Assembly (NCBI GenBank): GCA_039583875.1
Contig: CM077151.1
Location: forward strand, 25,848,208 to 25,912,207
Length of the DNA: 64,000 nt
Origin: Platanthera guangdongensis
Taxonomy: Eukaryota > Streptophyta > Magnoliopsida > Asparagales > Orchidaceae
Direction: 5' to 3'
In this document: one piece after another, positions 35,501 to 50,500 of the stretch
How positions within the stretch are numbered: the first letter of the stretch is position 1
Layout of the letters: each line of letters begins with the position of its first letter
Notes under the pieces: generated by a model
Databases searched by the model: none
The model's input: only the letters and a program-made list of their open reading frames with translations
Told to the model about the DNA's origin: nothing
Position numbers and translations under genes: made by a program

Positions 35501-38500
35501 CAGGAGCATGTTAACAAACACCCACTTGCAACTGACACACAAATGTCCGGGAGGAAGAGGAACCAGATCCCAAGTCTGGTTAAACCAAATAACAGTCATT
35601 TCCTCGTCCATGGCCGCGCGCCACCCGAGATGTAGAAGAGCCTCCTGCACTGAGTTAGGAATATAAATGTAGAAGAGGGAGAGAGAAAACTTGCGTAGAG
35701 GTGGAGAAAGGCGATGCATAGAAACATAATTGGCCATAGGGTGAGCGGTAGATGCTGATACTGGATCGTCAGTCTGCGGGATAACACTGGTGAAGGAAGG
35801 TTGTTGTAGAGCTCCAGAGGCCGGGGTACGATGAGTGTAGACATGAAAAAGAGGTGGTTTGAGTAGTAGAGGTGGATCAGGTGCCAGAAGAAGAGTTAAA
35901 AAGAGGTGGTAGAGAAGACGTGACGGGAACAGTCAGACGAGGAATGAAAGTGGAGGGAGTTGCGGTGGCAGAGGATGAGTCGTAGAATAGTTGAGCCTCC
36001 CGAAATGTGACATCGACAGAGACAACAACTTTGTCAGTAGTCGGAGAATAACACTCATAACCTTTCTAGGTCCGAGAGTACCCGAGAAACATACACTTGT
36101 TGGCCTGAGGAGCAAACTTATCCTTGATCGGACCAAGATTGTGAACATAACAAGTATAACCAAATACACGAGGCGTGAGAGTAAACATGGATTGAGACGG
36201 AAAGAGAAGACTAAACGGAGTGGCATAGTTGAGCACAGAAGAAGGCATGCGATTGATGAGGTGATATGCCGCAGAGACGACAAAGTTCCAAAAATGAGTA
36301 TGAACTTGCATTTGAAGCATGAGGGACCGAGTAACATCAAGAAGATGACGATTTTTTCGCTCTGCCACACCATTCTGTTGAGGCGTATATGCACACGAGA
36401 TTTGATTTATAATACCGAATTTGGTGCATAAGTTCACAAATGTCCGACTAGTGTATTCCCTGACATTATCCGTGCGAATAACCGTTAGAGGAGAGGGGAA
36501 CTGTGTACGTATTTCACTAAGAAAGGCGCGAAATGTAGTGGTTAGTTCAACACGTTTCCAAAATAAGTATAACCAGGTTAAGCGTGAATAATCATCAATA
36601 AAAGTGACAAAATAACGATAGCCAAACATAGTAGGGGTTTTATAAGGACCCCAAATATCAGAATGCACTAATGATAATGAAGTATCACTCCAAGTACAAG
36701 TGAGATGAAAAGAAACACGATGCTGTTTGCCAAAGATACACGATTCACAAGAAAACTCATTCAATAAGACATCCGAAAGAGCCTTCTTGAAAATTTGGAG
36801 GGGAGCTTGTCCAAGACGACGATGCCAATTGGTAGTAGAGACAACGCAGAGAGCAGAAGGAGGGACATGGAGGAGGTAGAGCCCATTTGACAATTGTCCC
36901 TTACCAATTATATTTTGCGTTTGCCGATCCTGCACAACAAAGGTAGAAGATGAGAAAGTAACACAACAATTAAGGTCTTGTGTGAGATGACTAACAGAGA
37001 GTAAGTTAAATGAGGAACCGGGAATATGAAGAACATAAGTCAGAGAAAGAGTGGGTGTGAGGGGTATATCAACAACACCAGAAACGGGGGTGGTATCACC
37101 ATTTGCCACAATGATGAATTTGGGATGAGCAGTCACCGAATATCGCGGAGGACGTTGCGACGTAATATGATGTGTGACACCCTAATCCACAATCCAGTGA
37201 GAACCCTGCGAGAGACAAGATATACCTTCTTTGGAAATAGATGCGACGGAGCCAGACGAGCGAGATATCACCCCTTGCAGGTTCTGGAGCTGAGTGCGTA
37301 GATCATCAATGTCTACCCGAGCAACGGCAACAGAGTCTAGGGCAGGAGTAGCGGGAGGATCAACCATAGCAGGAGCGGCAAGATGCGGAGGCAGAGCATG
37401 TTTGCGATAGCAGGTGACTTCAAGATGGCCACACCGTCCACAACAGGTGCACTTAAATTGAGATTTGCTAGACCGGCCACGTCCCCGAGACGTGTAACGG
37501 CCCCCACGTGATGAGGACCCCCCGAGCAGGCGGAGCAGGTGTAGAGTGCTGTAGAGGAGCTGGGGAGAGAGTAACCGGACCATCCCTGGGCAAGGTGACA
37601 TTTAGAAGCATAGAGCACACATCAGACAAAGATGGGGTGGTAGTAGATGAAAGAATCTGGGCCGAAACACTGTGCAAATGAGAGGGAACCTGGGACATCA
37701 TCTTCGCAATCCCGATTGCTTCTTTCTGGGCCCGTTGAGTGGTCAGATCTGTAGTGGGAGGCTGATGCTGGATCCAGGCCTCAACCAGGGTCTTGGCTTT
37801 AACAACAAAGGAGATCATATCACCAGGAGCCCCGAGATCAAGGTTCTGAAGATCCGAGATATTGTCGAATAAGTGTTGCAAACTATTATGCCCAGAGTAA
37901 AACGAATGGACCTCCTCCTGCATGGCCTTTGTTGTGTCATGATACATAGCCATTCGATAGGGCTTGGTGTCCATGGAGTTGAGGAGCCAAGATTGGACCC
38001 GGCCATCATCCCGAAGCCACTCATCGGTGGGAGCGGGCGGAGTGACCCGAGTCAGGTGATGTAGAAGGCCTTTCGTCCGCAGGACGCGACGAGCCAAGTG
38101 TACCCATTCCACAAAATTTCGCTTCCCACTGAGAAAGATAGTAGTAATTCGGAGTTCATCGCGAAGCTTGGAGACTGGAACCGCAACATGATCAGGTAGA
38201 ACAGAGGAGGCATTAGAATTTTCGGACGGCATGAGGTCGCAGCGGGTAGAAGAAGCTCGCAGCGGTTAGAGGTACATCGACAAGAATCCTGTGCGGGCGA
38301 CAACCAGGAGCCGAGGCCGGCGAACAAACACTAGACCGTGCGGTTAAAAGCAGACCGTAACAAGATCAGTAGAGTACACAAGAAGCCGCAGGAAGTCCGC
38401 ACGAACAACCAAGTCAAGCAGAGAAGCACGAAGCCGCAAGGCAGGCGGCAAGAGAAGAGCGACAAGACAGTCTGGTTGACAAGAAGGCCCCGTAGAAGAA

Positions 38501-41500
38501 GTCTGCGCGACAAGGAGACTGCACGGCAAGACACAAGGCTGCAGCGGGAAAGACTCCTTGCTACAAGAGCGATAAGACTCCTTGCGACAAGAGGTCTATG
38601 CGACAAGGAGACCGCGCAATAAGAAACGACGCTGCATCGGGAAAGACTACCGCAGTGATAAGACCGAGAAGATGTTGAGCGACAAGAGTAGGTCGCCGCG
38701 AATAGGAACAGGTCGCGGCGGACAAAAACATGTCGCAGCGGGTAGGGGCAGGTCGCCGCGAATAGTATAGACGGTTAGATCTAGCTGCAGAGAGGAGGGG
38801 GGGAGCAGCCCGTAGCGGTTAAAAAATCTAACCGCACGAGTGTGAAGTACACTTGCCAGAGAGAGGAAGGCTATAAAAGGAGCGTATAAGAGAGAAGAGG
38901 TGGATTCACGGGGGAGAAGAAAGATGCGGTTAGAAAGGATGAAGCCGCAGAAGCAATGCGGTCAAGCAGGCCGAACCGTTCCCTCTGATACCATGTAGAA
39001 AAGTGGTTCAAACCTTGTATATACTTCTTGAATACAAAAATACAAGTACGAGTACAAATATATAGAAGAGAGGAGATGAAGACTCAGCTATACAAACAAT
39101 GTGAGACTAAACACTAAATCCTACTTGAGCCATATTAATGAGCCAATACATCATTTTTCCTAGTATTCTCTAACAGCTTGTATAATAAATATTTGAACTT
39201 AGATGATCAATTGAAATAATTTTTTCTTTGTAAACTTGTGTTTCCTACTCAAAAATATCCAAAATAAAGTTCTTCAACGTTAGCATCATTGAATTGTGAT
39301 ATTCACAATCATAAAATTTTCACTCTAAATGGTATCTTGTTCTCGCTTTTCAAAAACAACATGAGAAAATCTGTGTGTGAATCTTAAAAAATTATTGTTT
39401 GGAAATGTTTTCGATAGCTCAAGCTGAAAGGTGTTCAAGTAAGACTTATGCACTCTAAAGTTGACCTTAGTAAATAGATCCTTCCCGTTTTTGCAACTTC
39501 TGAATTGTAGAATATTATCAAATTCATCGAGTATCCAACATATAATCTGATTAAATTGAACAAATCATCTCATATATCGGGAAACTCAAACCAAAGTAGC
39601 TCTATTTAGAGCAATGAACTATAGTTTAAAGCTAGAAAATGGAGCTTTGAAGATGTTGCTGCTTGCAAAGTAGGGAAGAGGCCGAATTGAACCCAATATA
39701 GAGGATAGTTTAATTTTCATTTTCCTAATTAATTGTGAATTATCTTGTTGTTAGGAAAAAGAAAGTCATGTTTCTTGATGCCTCCATTTTTGTATGATTT
39801 TTATTATTCATTTGTCTTGGTTCACCTGTATTGCAGTCTCTAATATTTCTTGTTTTTTCAATTTTCACATCAACTTAACTTCTGATTGATAATTGGAATG
39901 CAAAACATTTCTTCTATGGCAAGATCATTGAAAGTAAAGATTTTTTTGATTTCCTATATCTAATTTGTCTATGCTGGTCTATGATGCAGTTCATTGACCC
40001 TTGAAGGTGTTCGGAGGGCATTAGAAAAGGATTTAGGCAGGGAGACTTTCTCGTTGGATGTTCACAAGAGGTTTATCAAACAATGCTTGGAAGAGGTTAG
40101 ATTATTTACCAATATTAATCCATTTACCTCTTCTATTTTTTCCCGAACTAGCTAAATAATTGTGATGTTGCATGGTCTAAATAGTTTACTTGCCTGGTCT
40201 TGCTTTTTTTAAAAAAGTTGAATGTTTTGATCTTCATCAAGTTAACCATAATGCCTAAACATTAAAAATATGCATTTTATAGTATTTTTAAATGTGGGGA
40301 GGACCATCTATTACTATTGGTGGACCATGAATAGATATGAAAAAGGGTGAAGCAAGAGAAGAAAAAGATAACAAGAATCCCTTCTACAGTCCTCCTTGCA
40401 GGGGTTGGGTGAGGATTTGGGTGTAAGCTATCCGTGACTGTCACTTTGAAAGAGCTAGAATTATAACCTTGTGTGCATGTAAGTTCAAGGACCATCAAAA
40501 TAATGGAACCGCATTGGACATCTAGGTCGAAACATGTAACTAGCAACAATTTTAAACAACAAAATATCAAGCGGATCAGGCTAAATAGGCCCTTCACTTT
40601 GCAATTGGTTGTGTAATGTGGGATTTCAAAATCATGACAAACTTCCTGATGCAGCAGGAGGTCGACTAAAGATGAACACACTAAATGCAAACCTATATGC
40701 GATGTGATATGATGTAAATGCAAGAGGAAGTCCACATAAAATTAGCAACAACAATTTATTACTATAAGATGAACTGGGGTGCAAGCATTCACAAATTATA
40801 ATTAAAGAGAAACAAGCTTGTTTGTGATACAACCAAGGCGCAAATATTTTTAAGCGCGTGGAATAGGCCCCGCAAGTCATAAGGAGTTCGATATTAAAGC
40901 AAATGCCAATAAACTTCCACTACAGATAAAGTGCCAAATACACAACAATAGAAAATAAAACTGTAACTTAATGCGTGCAGGCGGTGGTAACTGACGGTTG
41001 AATGCGGGCATCTAGGGTCACTGCAATGTTGGAGGCGTCAGAAGAGAGATTCGGGGCTGGTGGGCTTTAGTAGGGTTGTGGGAAGATTTAGGGCAGTGAT
41101 AGTGCATCTGTTTTGAGATGGAGTCCAGGCCAATTGGATGGGAAGGGGTATGCGGGTATGATAAGCGTTGAAGTGGTGTGACATTAGGGTTAGATGGTGA
41201 GGCGGGAGGCTGGATTTGAGAATCGTATGCTGGTTTGGCTCAAAAATGTGCAGTTAGAGTGGAGGGGGCAGGTTCTGGTGGCTGATAACTCAAGGCAACC
41301 AACTGAAAAATCTGGTGGGGGCTCAAGGATGGAGGTTGGGGCTTGGGGAGGTGTTTTGGGCGGTGATGGTGGCTGGAAGGGGTGAGTATTGGGCTTCCTG
41401 AGTGGAAACGACGTGCTAGAGGGCGAGTCTGTCGAGCTCCTCTGAAGAAATCCATCTAGCATCATCTAGTTGGCGATTGCTCCAACGGACAAGATAACGT

Positions 41501-44500
41501 ACAATATGTTACCCGCCTGCGGTATAAATGTTGTGACCGATGATCTAAAGTATGTCGCCGGTATGATTAAGTGGATCTGATTGTAATATATCTCTGTCTG
41601 ATTGTTGGATCAGTAGAATCGTCGTTGGTGCATGGTGACCCTCATTGAGTGACTCTTTAGGTGGAAGCATGGATGGACTGGTAGGGACCTAAGGAGGCTG
41701 AGGCTCAGGTATGAGTGTGGAGAAAAGATCCATATACACGCGCTCCTCATCGCAAGGAGTCAGATCCTCTACGCTGAATACTCGGAGTATGCCCATACCA
41801 TGAGGGATGTCAATTTCATAAGCGTTTGTATCGATTTGCGGCACGGCTGTATAGAGACCCATTCGACGTGCACTTAATTTTTTTGCTGGTGCTTGCGGGA
41901 CCCTCTCAGGTCGTATGCGAATCATCACTTGTTCTCACCCCTCATAGATTTGCCCCTCCCATACTGATCTACTCGATCTTTATAGTAATCATTACTAGAT
42001 ACAATTTTCTTACAGACCGACTTATGAAGTGCATGTACATACTAAATAAAGGACTTTGCTAAATCAGTGGGTTGGGTATCAAAAGGGACATCAATCAAGT
42101 CAATAGGCTTCCTAGATTCATGCCCTAATATGATATGAAATGGACTCAAATTTGTGGTCCTATTGACTGAACTGTTACATGCAAACACAACTATAGGTAG
42201 AACGGAATCCCAGATGGACGGACTATCACCAATAAGACAACGCAGAAGGTTTCCTAGACTACGGTTGACAACCTCAGTTTGTCCATCCGTCTGTAGGCGG
42301 TATGCGAAAGGCAGAAGATAACTTTAAGGTCGTACCTGTTCTCTTCCATAATGTCTTCTAAAAGTAACTCATGAAACAAACGTTGTTTTCGAAGACTATG
42401 GCAGTGGGTAACCTGTGATACTTGAATACCTCCCTAAGGAATTAACACATTCACATGAGACACATCATTGGTCCTACAACAAGGAATAAAGTGAGTCATC
42501 TTAGAGAAACGGTCCAACACAACAAAGATCAAATCGAGCTTCCTCAGAGTGCGAGGGAGCCCGAGTACAAAATTCATACTAATATCATCCCAGGGCCTCA
42601 GTAAAACAGGCAATGGAGTGTACAATCCTGTGGGATGACGAGACCCCTTCGTGGTGTGACAGACTCGACAATGTCTAACAACCCGGGTAACGCCCTTCTT
42701 CAGGTCAGGCCAGAAGAAACGATTCTCAACTAACACAATCGTCTTGTCTGAAGCCTTGATAAAGACCCGCCATGGTGGACTCCAAGGTGGGTCCCCTGGT
42801 GGGACTCCAGGGTGGCAGGCAGGTGTGACACATTTCCTGCATCAGGAAGACAACCTCTTCTTAATCTCCTCAAAGGCCCGTGTGGCGGCCTTCATCCACA
42901 CAAACTCACCCTTACAGAGGCAGCTTGTGAATGGGCCATAATAGAGCTAAAGCCTCAGACAAACCTCCTATAGAAGGTGGCAAGTCCATAAAATTAGGAG
43001 CCTCATGAATGTTCGTCGAAACTGGCACTCACGAATGGATTTGACCTTGTCAGGATCAACCGAGGTACCAAAAGTAGAAACTATATATTGCAAAAAGTGA
43101 ACATATGCCGACAAAAATGAACACTTTTTAGAATTGATGTAGAGACGCTACTTTCCGCAGGAGCTCAAATATGTGGCAAATGTGATGCAAGTGCTCAGTG
43201 CGTCTCTAGCTGTATACCAATATCATCAAAATACACTACTAGAAATTTGTCCTTGTAGGGCCTCACGACCCGTGTCATCGCCATCATGAACGTGTTAGAC
43301 ACGTTCGATAGTTCAAATGGCATAACTAGCCGCTCTTATAAGCCGTCCTTCTTCTTGAAGGCCGTCTTCCACTCATCCTCCCTCTTACTCTAATCTGATG
43401 GTACTACGTACTACCCACTAGTTCACTACGAAGGTCAGTCTTTAAAAAGATCTGAGCACCGACCATTGAGTATAGGAGGTCGTCGAGGCAGGGAATGGGA
43501 AAACGATACTTTACCATGATTTTATTGATGACACGACGATCAATGCACCTACGCCAGCTCCCGTCCTTCGGGGTAAGAAGGGTTGGTATGACACACGGGT
43601 TCAAACTCTCTCGTATGAATTTCTTCCATAGAAGATCATTGACTTGCTGTTTCAGCTCGGCATCCCCAGTCAGATTCAGGAGATAATGAGGTAAATTTGT
43701 CAAAGATGCCCTTGGGACCAGATCGACCGTATGCTGGATGTCCCTCAACAGGAGAAGCTCATCAGGGAGCTCTTCGGGCATAATGTCTACGTAGTCTCCA
43801 GCAAGTGACGAACATCTGAATCAGTAATCTCAGAGTCAGTGGTGGCCTCGGAGGTCATCGTGGCTGCCACTACAAACATAACTCCAGCCTCTAAGCGCTC
43901 TCTCATGAAATCACCCTTCCTCAAGACATGTAGAGGTCTCGATGATCCCACACTAACAAATGGATCGACCTTACCCTTGGGGGGATATCTGGACTGGGTC
44001 GGGGTAAGGGTATTCTTCCGTCCTATATTGAAGAAAATACATGTATTGGATCGGCCATAACACGTGGATTCGCGGTCATACAACCAAGGTTGTCTAAGTA
44101 AAACGTGCCCAAATTCCATAGGGATAACGTCACAGAACCTTGTCCTCAGTGGGCGTCAAGTGAATCGGTATCAGACATCGCTATGTAATTCGAATGGTGG
44201 ATTTGTCTACCCATAGGACACGGTAAGGATGCAGATGTGGCTCGATAGTAAGTTGCATCCTCTCTAACATGCAACTACCACTATCAATAACGAGCTTACA
44301 GGGACCTCCCGCTCTCGGGAAATACGTGAAGAAAATTGTAGTGCGACTCCAATCCTTCGCGACACGTGGGGTGTGCAGAAGGCGACGAAGGACTCCTAAC
44401 TCTAGCGACCTCTCAACGTCGCTTTCCCATCCCTCCTCTACAATGTCCGTAATCTCCTCGACGATGGCGTCCTCAGCCTCAGTGTTGGGCTCGCCCGATT

Positions 44501-47500
44501 CCTCAATTAATAAATTCCTCATCGGGCATTGCATCAGGAAGTTCCCTCTGCCAGAACATCGATAACATTGGATGCCCCCAATTTTGGGGCCTGCAGGGAC
44601 AATAGCTTTCCCCGTCGCATCCGCGAGAGTGCGTCGGAGTGGGTCATTTAGACATGGTGGCATCAGGCTGAAAGGGTACCTGTCTCGGACCGGCAATGCA
44701 CAAATTGCTCGTACTCAAGCGTGAGCTGAAAAACCCGCTCAACCGTCTCAATCTTTTGGGGAATCAGTTCTCTTCGAATTTCATTCCAAGTCCACTCCAA
44801 AAATGGGATGCAGTGGCAATGAGCTCCTCCAGAATATCACTACAAACTACTAGTTCGTCGAAACGTGACATGTACTCCGCAACAAAAAAGGTCCCCTGCC
44901 ATAGTGCATATAGCTGATCTAAGAGTTGGTTACGATATGAAGCGGGAAGGTCTTAATCTTTTAGTCGTTGTTTCATCTCATCCCATCATGTGATGGGGTA
45001 ATATCTGTTCCGCTCAAGTGATCTCTCCAAGCTCGGCCATTAGATTTTGCTCGACCAATCAATTTCATCTTAACGAACCGCACATGCCTCTCATCACTCA
45101 TCTCAAACCAATTAAAATAGTGTTCCATAAGCCAATCGCTAAATGCCTTTGGGTCCATGTGTCTGTAGAAGGAGGGTGCGTCAATACGGATACGCCGAGT
45201 GATATCATCCTCTTATGGAGTCATCCGCGACGTGGCTCACAGTAGTCATCGTATTGATCATCATAGTCAAAGTTGTATCATGCAAGTGGGCTCAATCTCT
45301 ACGACCAAGAGAAGGCAGTGGATGAGGTGCATTGGGAGGGCAGTGATTTCTTTCTGAGTTTTTGTCGATACTTGTAACCATGATGGAAATTCCCTCTTGC
45401 GGGAGGAGCAGGGATCTCATAGAGGAATGTCTCTACCACGTCTCTCGGGAGGGGGTGTAGCATCTCGAGGATCCTCGGGAGGCTCCTCGTCAGGCGGAGG
45501 AGTCACTCGACCTTTAGGGGTTTCTTATCGATCGACCCTTGTGCTAACCCTAGCTATGCATCCCTGAAGGGCATCAGACTGGGCTCCAATCTGATCATAT
45601 CAATCAAGAACAAGCCTTTGAAATTCTGCGGACGTCATGTCCGATTGCGAACTGGCGTCCCTATCGTTGGTGAGATTAGATCATGCATAGCAGGACAAAA
45701 TAACTTACCACCACGTAGCATAAAATGTGGCCCTAATCTAGGCCTCTGATACCAATCTGATGCAGTGTGATGTTTACTCAAGACGAACAAACTAAATGCG
45801 ACTATTCAAGCTTGTATGTGATATGATATGATATAAATGCTAGAAGAGTTCCGCATAAAACTTGCAACAATAATTTATTACTATAAGCCGAACAGGAGCA
45901 CACACATTCTCAAATTTTAATTAAAGAGGAACAAGCTTGTCCGCGATGCAACCGAGACAAATATTTTTAAGCGTGTGCGGAATAAGCCTTGCAAGTCATA
46001 ATGAGTCGAGTACTAAAGCAAATGACAGTAAATATCCACACACATAAAGTGTCAAATACACAACGATAGAAAATAAAGCTACAATTTACGCATGCAGGCG
46101 GTGACAATGTTGTCAAAATCGCGATCTTGCACGTAAGATCGTACAATCTTACGATTTTTACGGGGGATACGATCTTCAGACGAGCCTAGATCGCGCGTAC
46201 CGTAGAAACAGTAGGATCGCCGTTTAGGATCGTAGGATCGTACGATCCTACGGTCCCGTACGATCCTACGGTCCCGTACGATCTTACCGTTTCCACGGGA
46301 AACACTTATATTAACTCACGAACCCAAACCCGTCGCAGGAAAAATGTTTTGACGCCTGGAGAACGAAATCGCCTCTTCTCCCTAGGGTTCGGCCCGACAC
46401 TCCCATCCCGCGAGATTTGCGAAGCATCCGCCCTATTCCGCCTGCACGCGACACTGAGACGCCGTTGCCGCCCTATTCCGCCTGCGCGCGACAGTGAGAC
46501 GCCGCCGTCGCTGGTGTTTGCTCGCCCGAGGAGGGTTCTGCCGCCTCTTGCCATCCCGATCTAGTGTGAGTCCTTCTCCTTCCTGTTGTTCTGTTAAGCG
46601 TGACTACAAATAGGAGTTTTCCCCTCTTTTGAAGATAATTGTTCCCACTTTGATGGTCCCAACTCCCAAGTGCTCATCAAATGCAAATGGATCAGACAGG
46701 TGGCTTGCACGGTCAGCTTTTTCTTGGCTAGATATTTGAGTTCTCTTAGATTGGACATAAGAGGTTACCTTTGAACCAGTTGACCATATGGAAATCCAGC
46801 CATTTGAACTTCTTTGAGAATTCATTGTCATTCCATTAGAATGTAACCTTACTTTTAAACCAAGTGTATTTGTACAACTTGCTCCATTATATGAAGTAGA
46901 GGTAGAGCAATCAACTCTATCCAGTGCAGATAAAGTATCACCCTGTTCATCTTTCCAATATTAAGTTTGTATCAAGTAAAGCAGTTTAAGAGTGAATAAC
47001 ATAGCGTTAAGATTATACTCATCTTGTTGCGAATAACATAGCTTTAAGATTTGATATTTTTTTGTCATAAGTTTGACATAGCTTTAAGATTTGTATGCCT
47101 GTATGAGTTAATTTGTTGATTTTCTAGTTTCTTTTGTGTGAATATTGCTTATGAAAGTTGTGGCACCAAGCCACTATTTTTCTGGATTCTATTAGGTATG
47201 ATGTACTTTATGCAAGTTACTAAGTTAGTGTATGTTTGAATATTTTTTTTGTTTCATGTGTTTATGGTTTGATTTGTATTGAGTAGGTAGTTAAAAATGG
47301 CTCCAAGTGGTGCTTCAGGTAGTGCAGTTGGGAGTAGCAATGCTCCTGCCACCGCTAGCAAAGGGTGTAAAACGGGCAAAAATGCTCCTAGAAGAGTGAT
47401 ATTAGATGAAAGTATGACATCCCAGTTGAAGAAGATGCAAGAAAATTAAAGTGCAAATTTTGTGAGAAAACAATGACTGAGGGAATTTATAGATTGAAGC

Positions 47501-50500
47501 ATCATTTGGCGGGTACTCAAAAATACATTGGAGCATGTAGAGCTGTTCTTGCGGAAGTGAAGAAAGAGATATGAAAGATTGTTGTTGGGTTGCAAGAAAA
47601 GTTATTGAAGAAAACAAGCCCCCATGTGGAAGAAGAAGTGGATGTTGGAGATTTGAAGAGGAAAAGGGAAGAAAGAAGCTCAACTGGACTTTTTAAGAGA
47701 AGTGGAGCAAGTACAACTCAAAGTACCATCAATTCAATTTTCAAGAAGGGATTGCATGAAGAAGCATGCAATGATATAACATCATTCATCTGCAACAACG
47801 CTTTACCATTCAATATGGTAAAAAGTGAAGAATTTCATAAGATGTGTGAATCTATATCAAGACATGTCTTGAGTTTTAAGCCTCCATCGTATCATGATAT
47901 CAGAATGAAATATCTGAAGCAACAATATCAACAAACTATGGAGAATATTTCATAACATAGAGCTCATTCGAAGAAAATGGGATGCACTATAATGACAGAT
48001 GGATGGACTGATAAAAGAAGGAGAACATTGATCAATTTCTTAGTGAATAGTTCAATGAGAACTATATTTCTAGAGTCCATTGATGCATCTCATATATCCA
48101 AAACAACAAAAAACATCTTCAAGATGATTGATAATATTGTTGATGAGGTGGGTGAAGAGAATGTTGTCCAGGTGGTGACGGACAACGCTGCAAATTACAA
48201 AGCCGCTGGAGAAATGTTAATGTTAAAGAGAAAAAAATTATATTGGACTCCATGTGCTGCTCATTGTATTGATTTGATGATAGAGGATTTTGAGAAGAAG
48301 ATACAACTGCATCATGATACAATTCCTAAAGCAAAGAGAATCACGACATATATTTATTCCAGAAAATCCCTCATATCTTTATTGAAAACCTTCACTAAAG
48401 ACAGATTTGGTGAGACCGGCAATGACACGTTTCGCCACTTCACACTTAACTTTGGGCTGCCTTAATGAGAACAAACTTGCTTTGATAAGAATGTTCAATT
48501 TAGATGAATGGAAAGCTAGCCGATCTGCATGTTCAACTGAAGGAAAGCTAATTGAGGAGGTGGTGATGGATAAAGATTTTTGGAAGAATATTGTCATTTG
48601 TTTGAATGGTGCTTATCCCTTAATGAAGGTGCTTCGTTTGGTTGATTCTGATGAGAAGCCTGCTATGAGATATATATATGAGGAAATGGATCGAGCAAAA
48701 GAACACATTGCCCATGCCTTTAATGGTGTGCAGAAATTGTAAGTCAATTAGTTTCTTTTTTAAGTATTATAGTCTTGTTGAAGTATTAGACCGGGCGGCC
48801 TTGCGGTCTTGTCTGGCGGTTTGTTGACCGAGCGGTCTGGCGGTCTCCTCTGGTGCTTGGAGACCGGGCGGTCTGTCGGACTCTCAGTGCGGCCTGTTCT
48901 TATCCTGCTGGAGGTGCCGTGCGGTTAACCCATCTGACTAACCGCGCGGCCTGTGCGGTCTCCTTTATTTCTAGCCGCTCTTCCTGTAAATGTTTAGTCC
49001 CACATTGTTTGTTTATACTCTCTCATATCTCCTCCATTCTATATAAGGGAGGTCATACCTTTGTAAATGATATCTTTTTTGGATAATAAAATTTCAATTA
49101 TTCAAAAGTCTATCCGTTTGTTCTTTCTTATTCGCTACTTTCTACATGGTATCAGAGCACACGGTCGTTTCCTCCTGATTGTGTGCGCTCTCTGATTCTC
49201 GCGGCTTGTTTTCCGCTTTCCGCGACCTGTCTCGCGGCTTGCCTTCTCTTCTGTTCGCGCGACTTGTTTCTGTCCGCTGCCCTGTTCGCGCGGCTTGTTG
49301 CTCCTGGTTCTTTCTTGCCTCTCCGACTTCCTAGTCGTTGCGGCCTGTTTCTGTTCGCCCGGCCTGCGACTTGTTGTGGTCGCTGCTTCTTGCCTCCTCT
49401 TCTCTTCTGTTCGCTCGGCCTTTTCAGTCCGCGCGACCTCTTCCCCGCTGTGCCTTTGACTGCTTTCTAGCCGCTTGTGTTCACGTGGCTTCTTCCTTTT
49501 CTATCCGCTGCGGTTTCTTGCTGTATTCTATGACTACTTCCGGTCTCACCACTACTCCTGCAGCTCCTTCTCCTCCTCCTCCTTCGGGCAACCTTGGCAC
49601 CCTTTCTAAGCTGGTTCTTCCCGATTCTTATGACATGATCCGCCAGCAGATCTTGGGTGAGGCGGAATCTCCTACTTTGGATGCCACTGCGGCTCGCATT
49701 GCCGCTGTTACTTCACTTCTCCAGCGGCCTCTGTTGGCCTCCCCCCCTTCCCAGGACTCCTTTGCTCACCAGGCTCAGAGGGGGGGACCTAGTGGCCGCA
49801 GCCACTCCGGCGGACGGGGTTCCTCCCGATTCCTCTGCTCTCACTGTGGTCGTACCGGCCATTCTGTTGACCGCTGCTGGCAGAAACATCCTCATCTTCG
49901 CCCTTCCGGTGATGCTCCTTCTTCGGCCTCCGCCTCTTCTCGGCCGTCTGCCTCTGTGGCCACGACGTCAGGTAGTGCGCACGTCGTTACCCAAGGTAAA
50001 TGGCTGATTGACTCAGGTGCTACAAATCATATGACGGGCAACCCTCATTATTTCTCCCGTCTTGAGACCCATGACCGCTTACCCCCGGTTCGTGTGGCGG
50101 ATGGTTCCCCGTCCCCGGTTCATGGGACGAGCATGGTTCAACTCACCCCATCGCTTTGCTTGGAGGACACCCTCTATGTCCCGAAGTTCCCGTGCAATTT
50201 GTTATCAGTTACTACTTTATGCCGGCAATTTCAGTGCTCCGTCTTATTCACTCCCACTACTTGTTCTTTTCAGGACCCGAGGACCCAGCGGACGATTGCT
50301 ACTGGGACTGAGAGCGGCGACCTCTACTTCCTCGACGATGTTTCCGCTCTGTCCGCCTACTCCTCCTCCACAGATCTTCTTCAATGGCACCTTCGCCTTG
50401 GGCATCCTCCTCCTCGGATTCTTCGCCAGCTTCTGCCCCACTTACCTCCTACCAGTTCTCCGCTCAACTGTGATGCGTGTCAGCTTGGCAAACATCATCG

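Larger units (their letters stand above)
32913..39175 (-). mobile_element. Copia-E: complete minus-strand Copia element with target duplication GCTTG
   Basis: Two 182-bp LTRs (32913-33094 and 38994-39175) are flanked by GCTTG (32908-32912 and 39176-39180). The primer site CTCTGATACCA (38983-38993) is complementary to initiator-Met tRNA and abuts the right LTR; a polypurine tract complement CTCTCCCGC follows the left LTR. On the minus strand the order is gag, protease, integrase, reverse transcriptase, RNase H. By eye the two LTRs differ at roughly 15 of 182 positions, so the insertion is not recent. A non-autonomous hAT element (34036-35049) is inserted in reverse transcriptase. It lies antisense to the host gene. 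Confidence 0.95.
23569..39989 (+). other. Intron 1, 16.4 kb, filled with transposons
   Basis: Donor GTGAGC at 23569, acceptor TATGATGCAG ending at 39989. All three retrotransposons inside (Gypsy-F, Copia-G, Copia-E) lie antisense to the gene. The non-repeat parts I see are 23569 to about 23900, 31939-32912 and 39181-39989. Confidence 0.85.
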
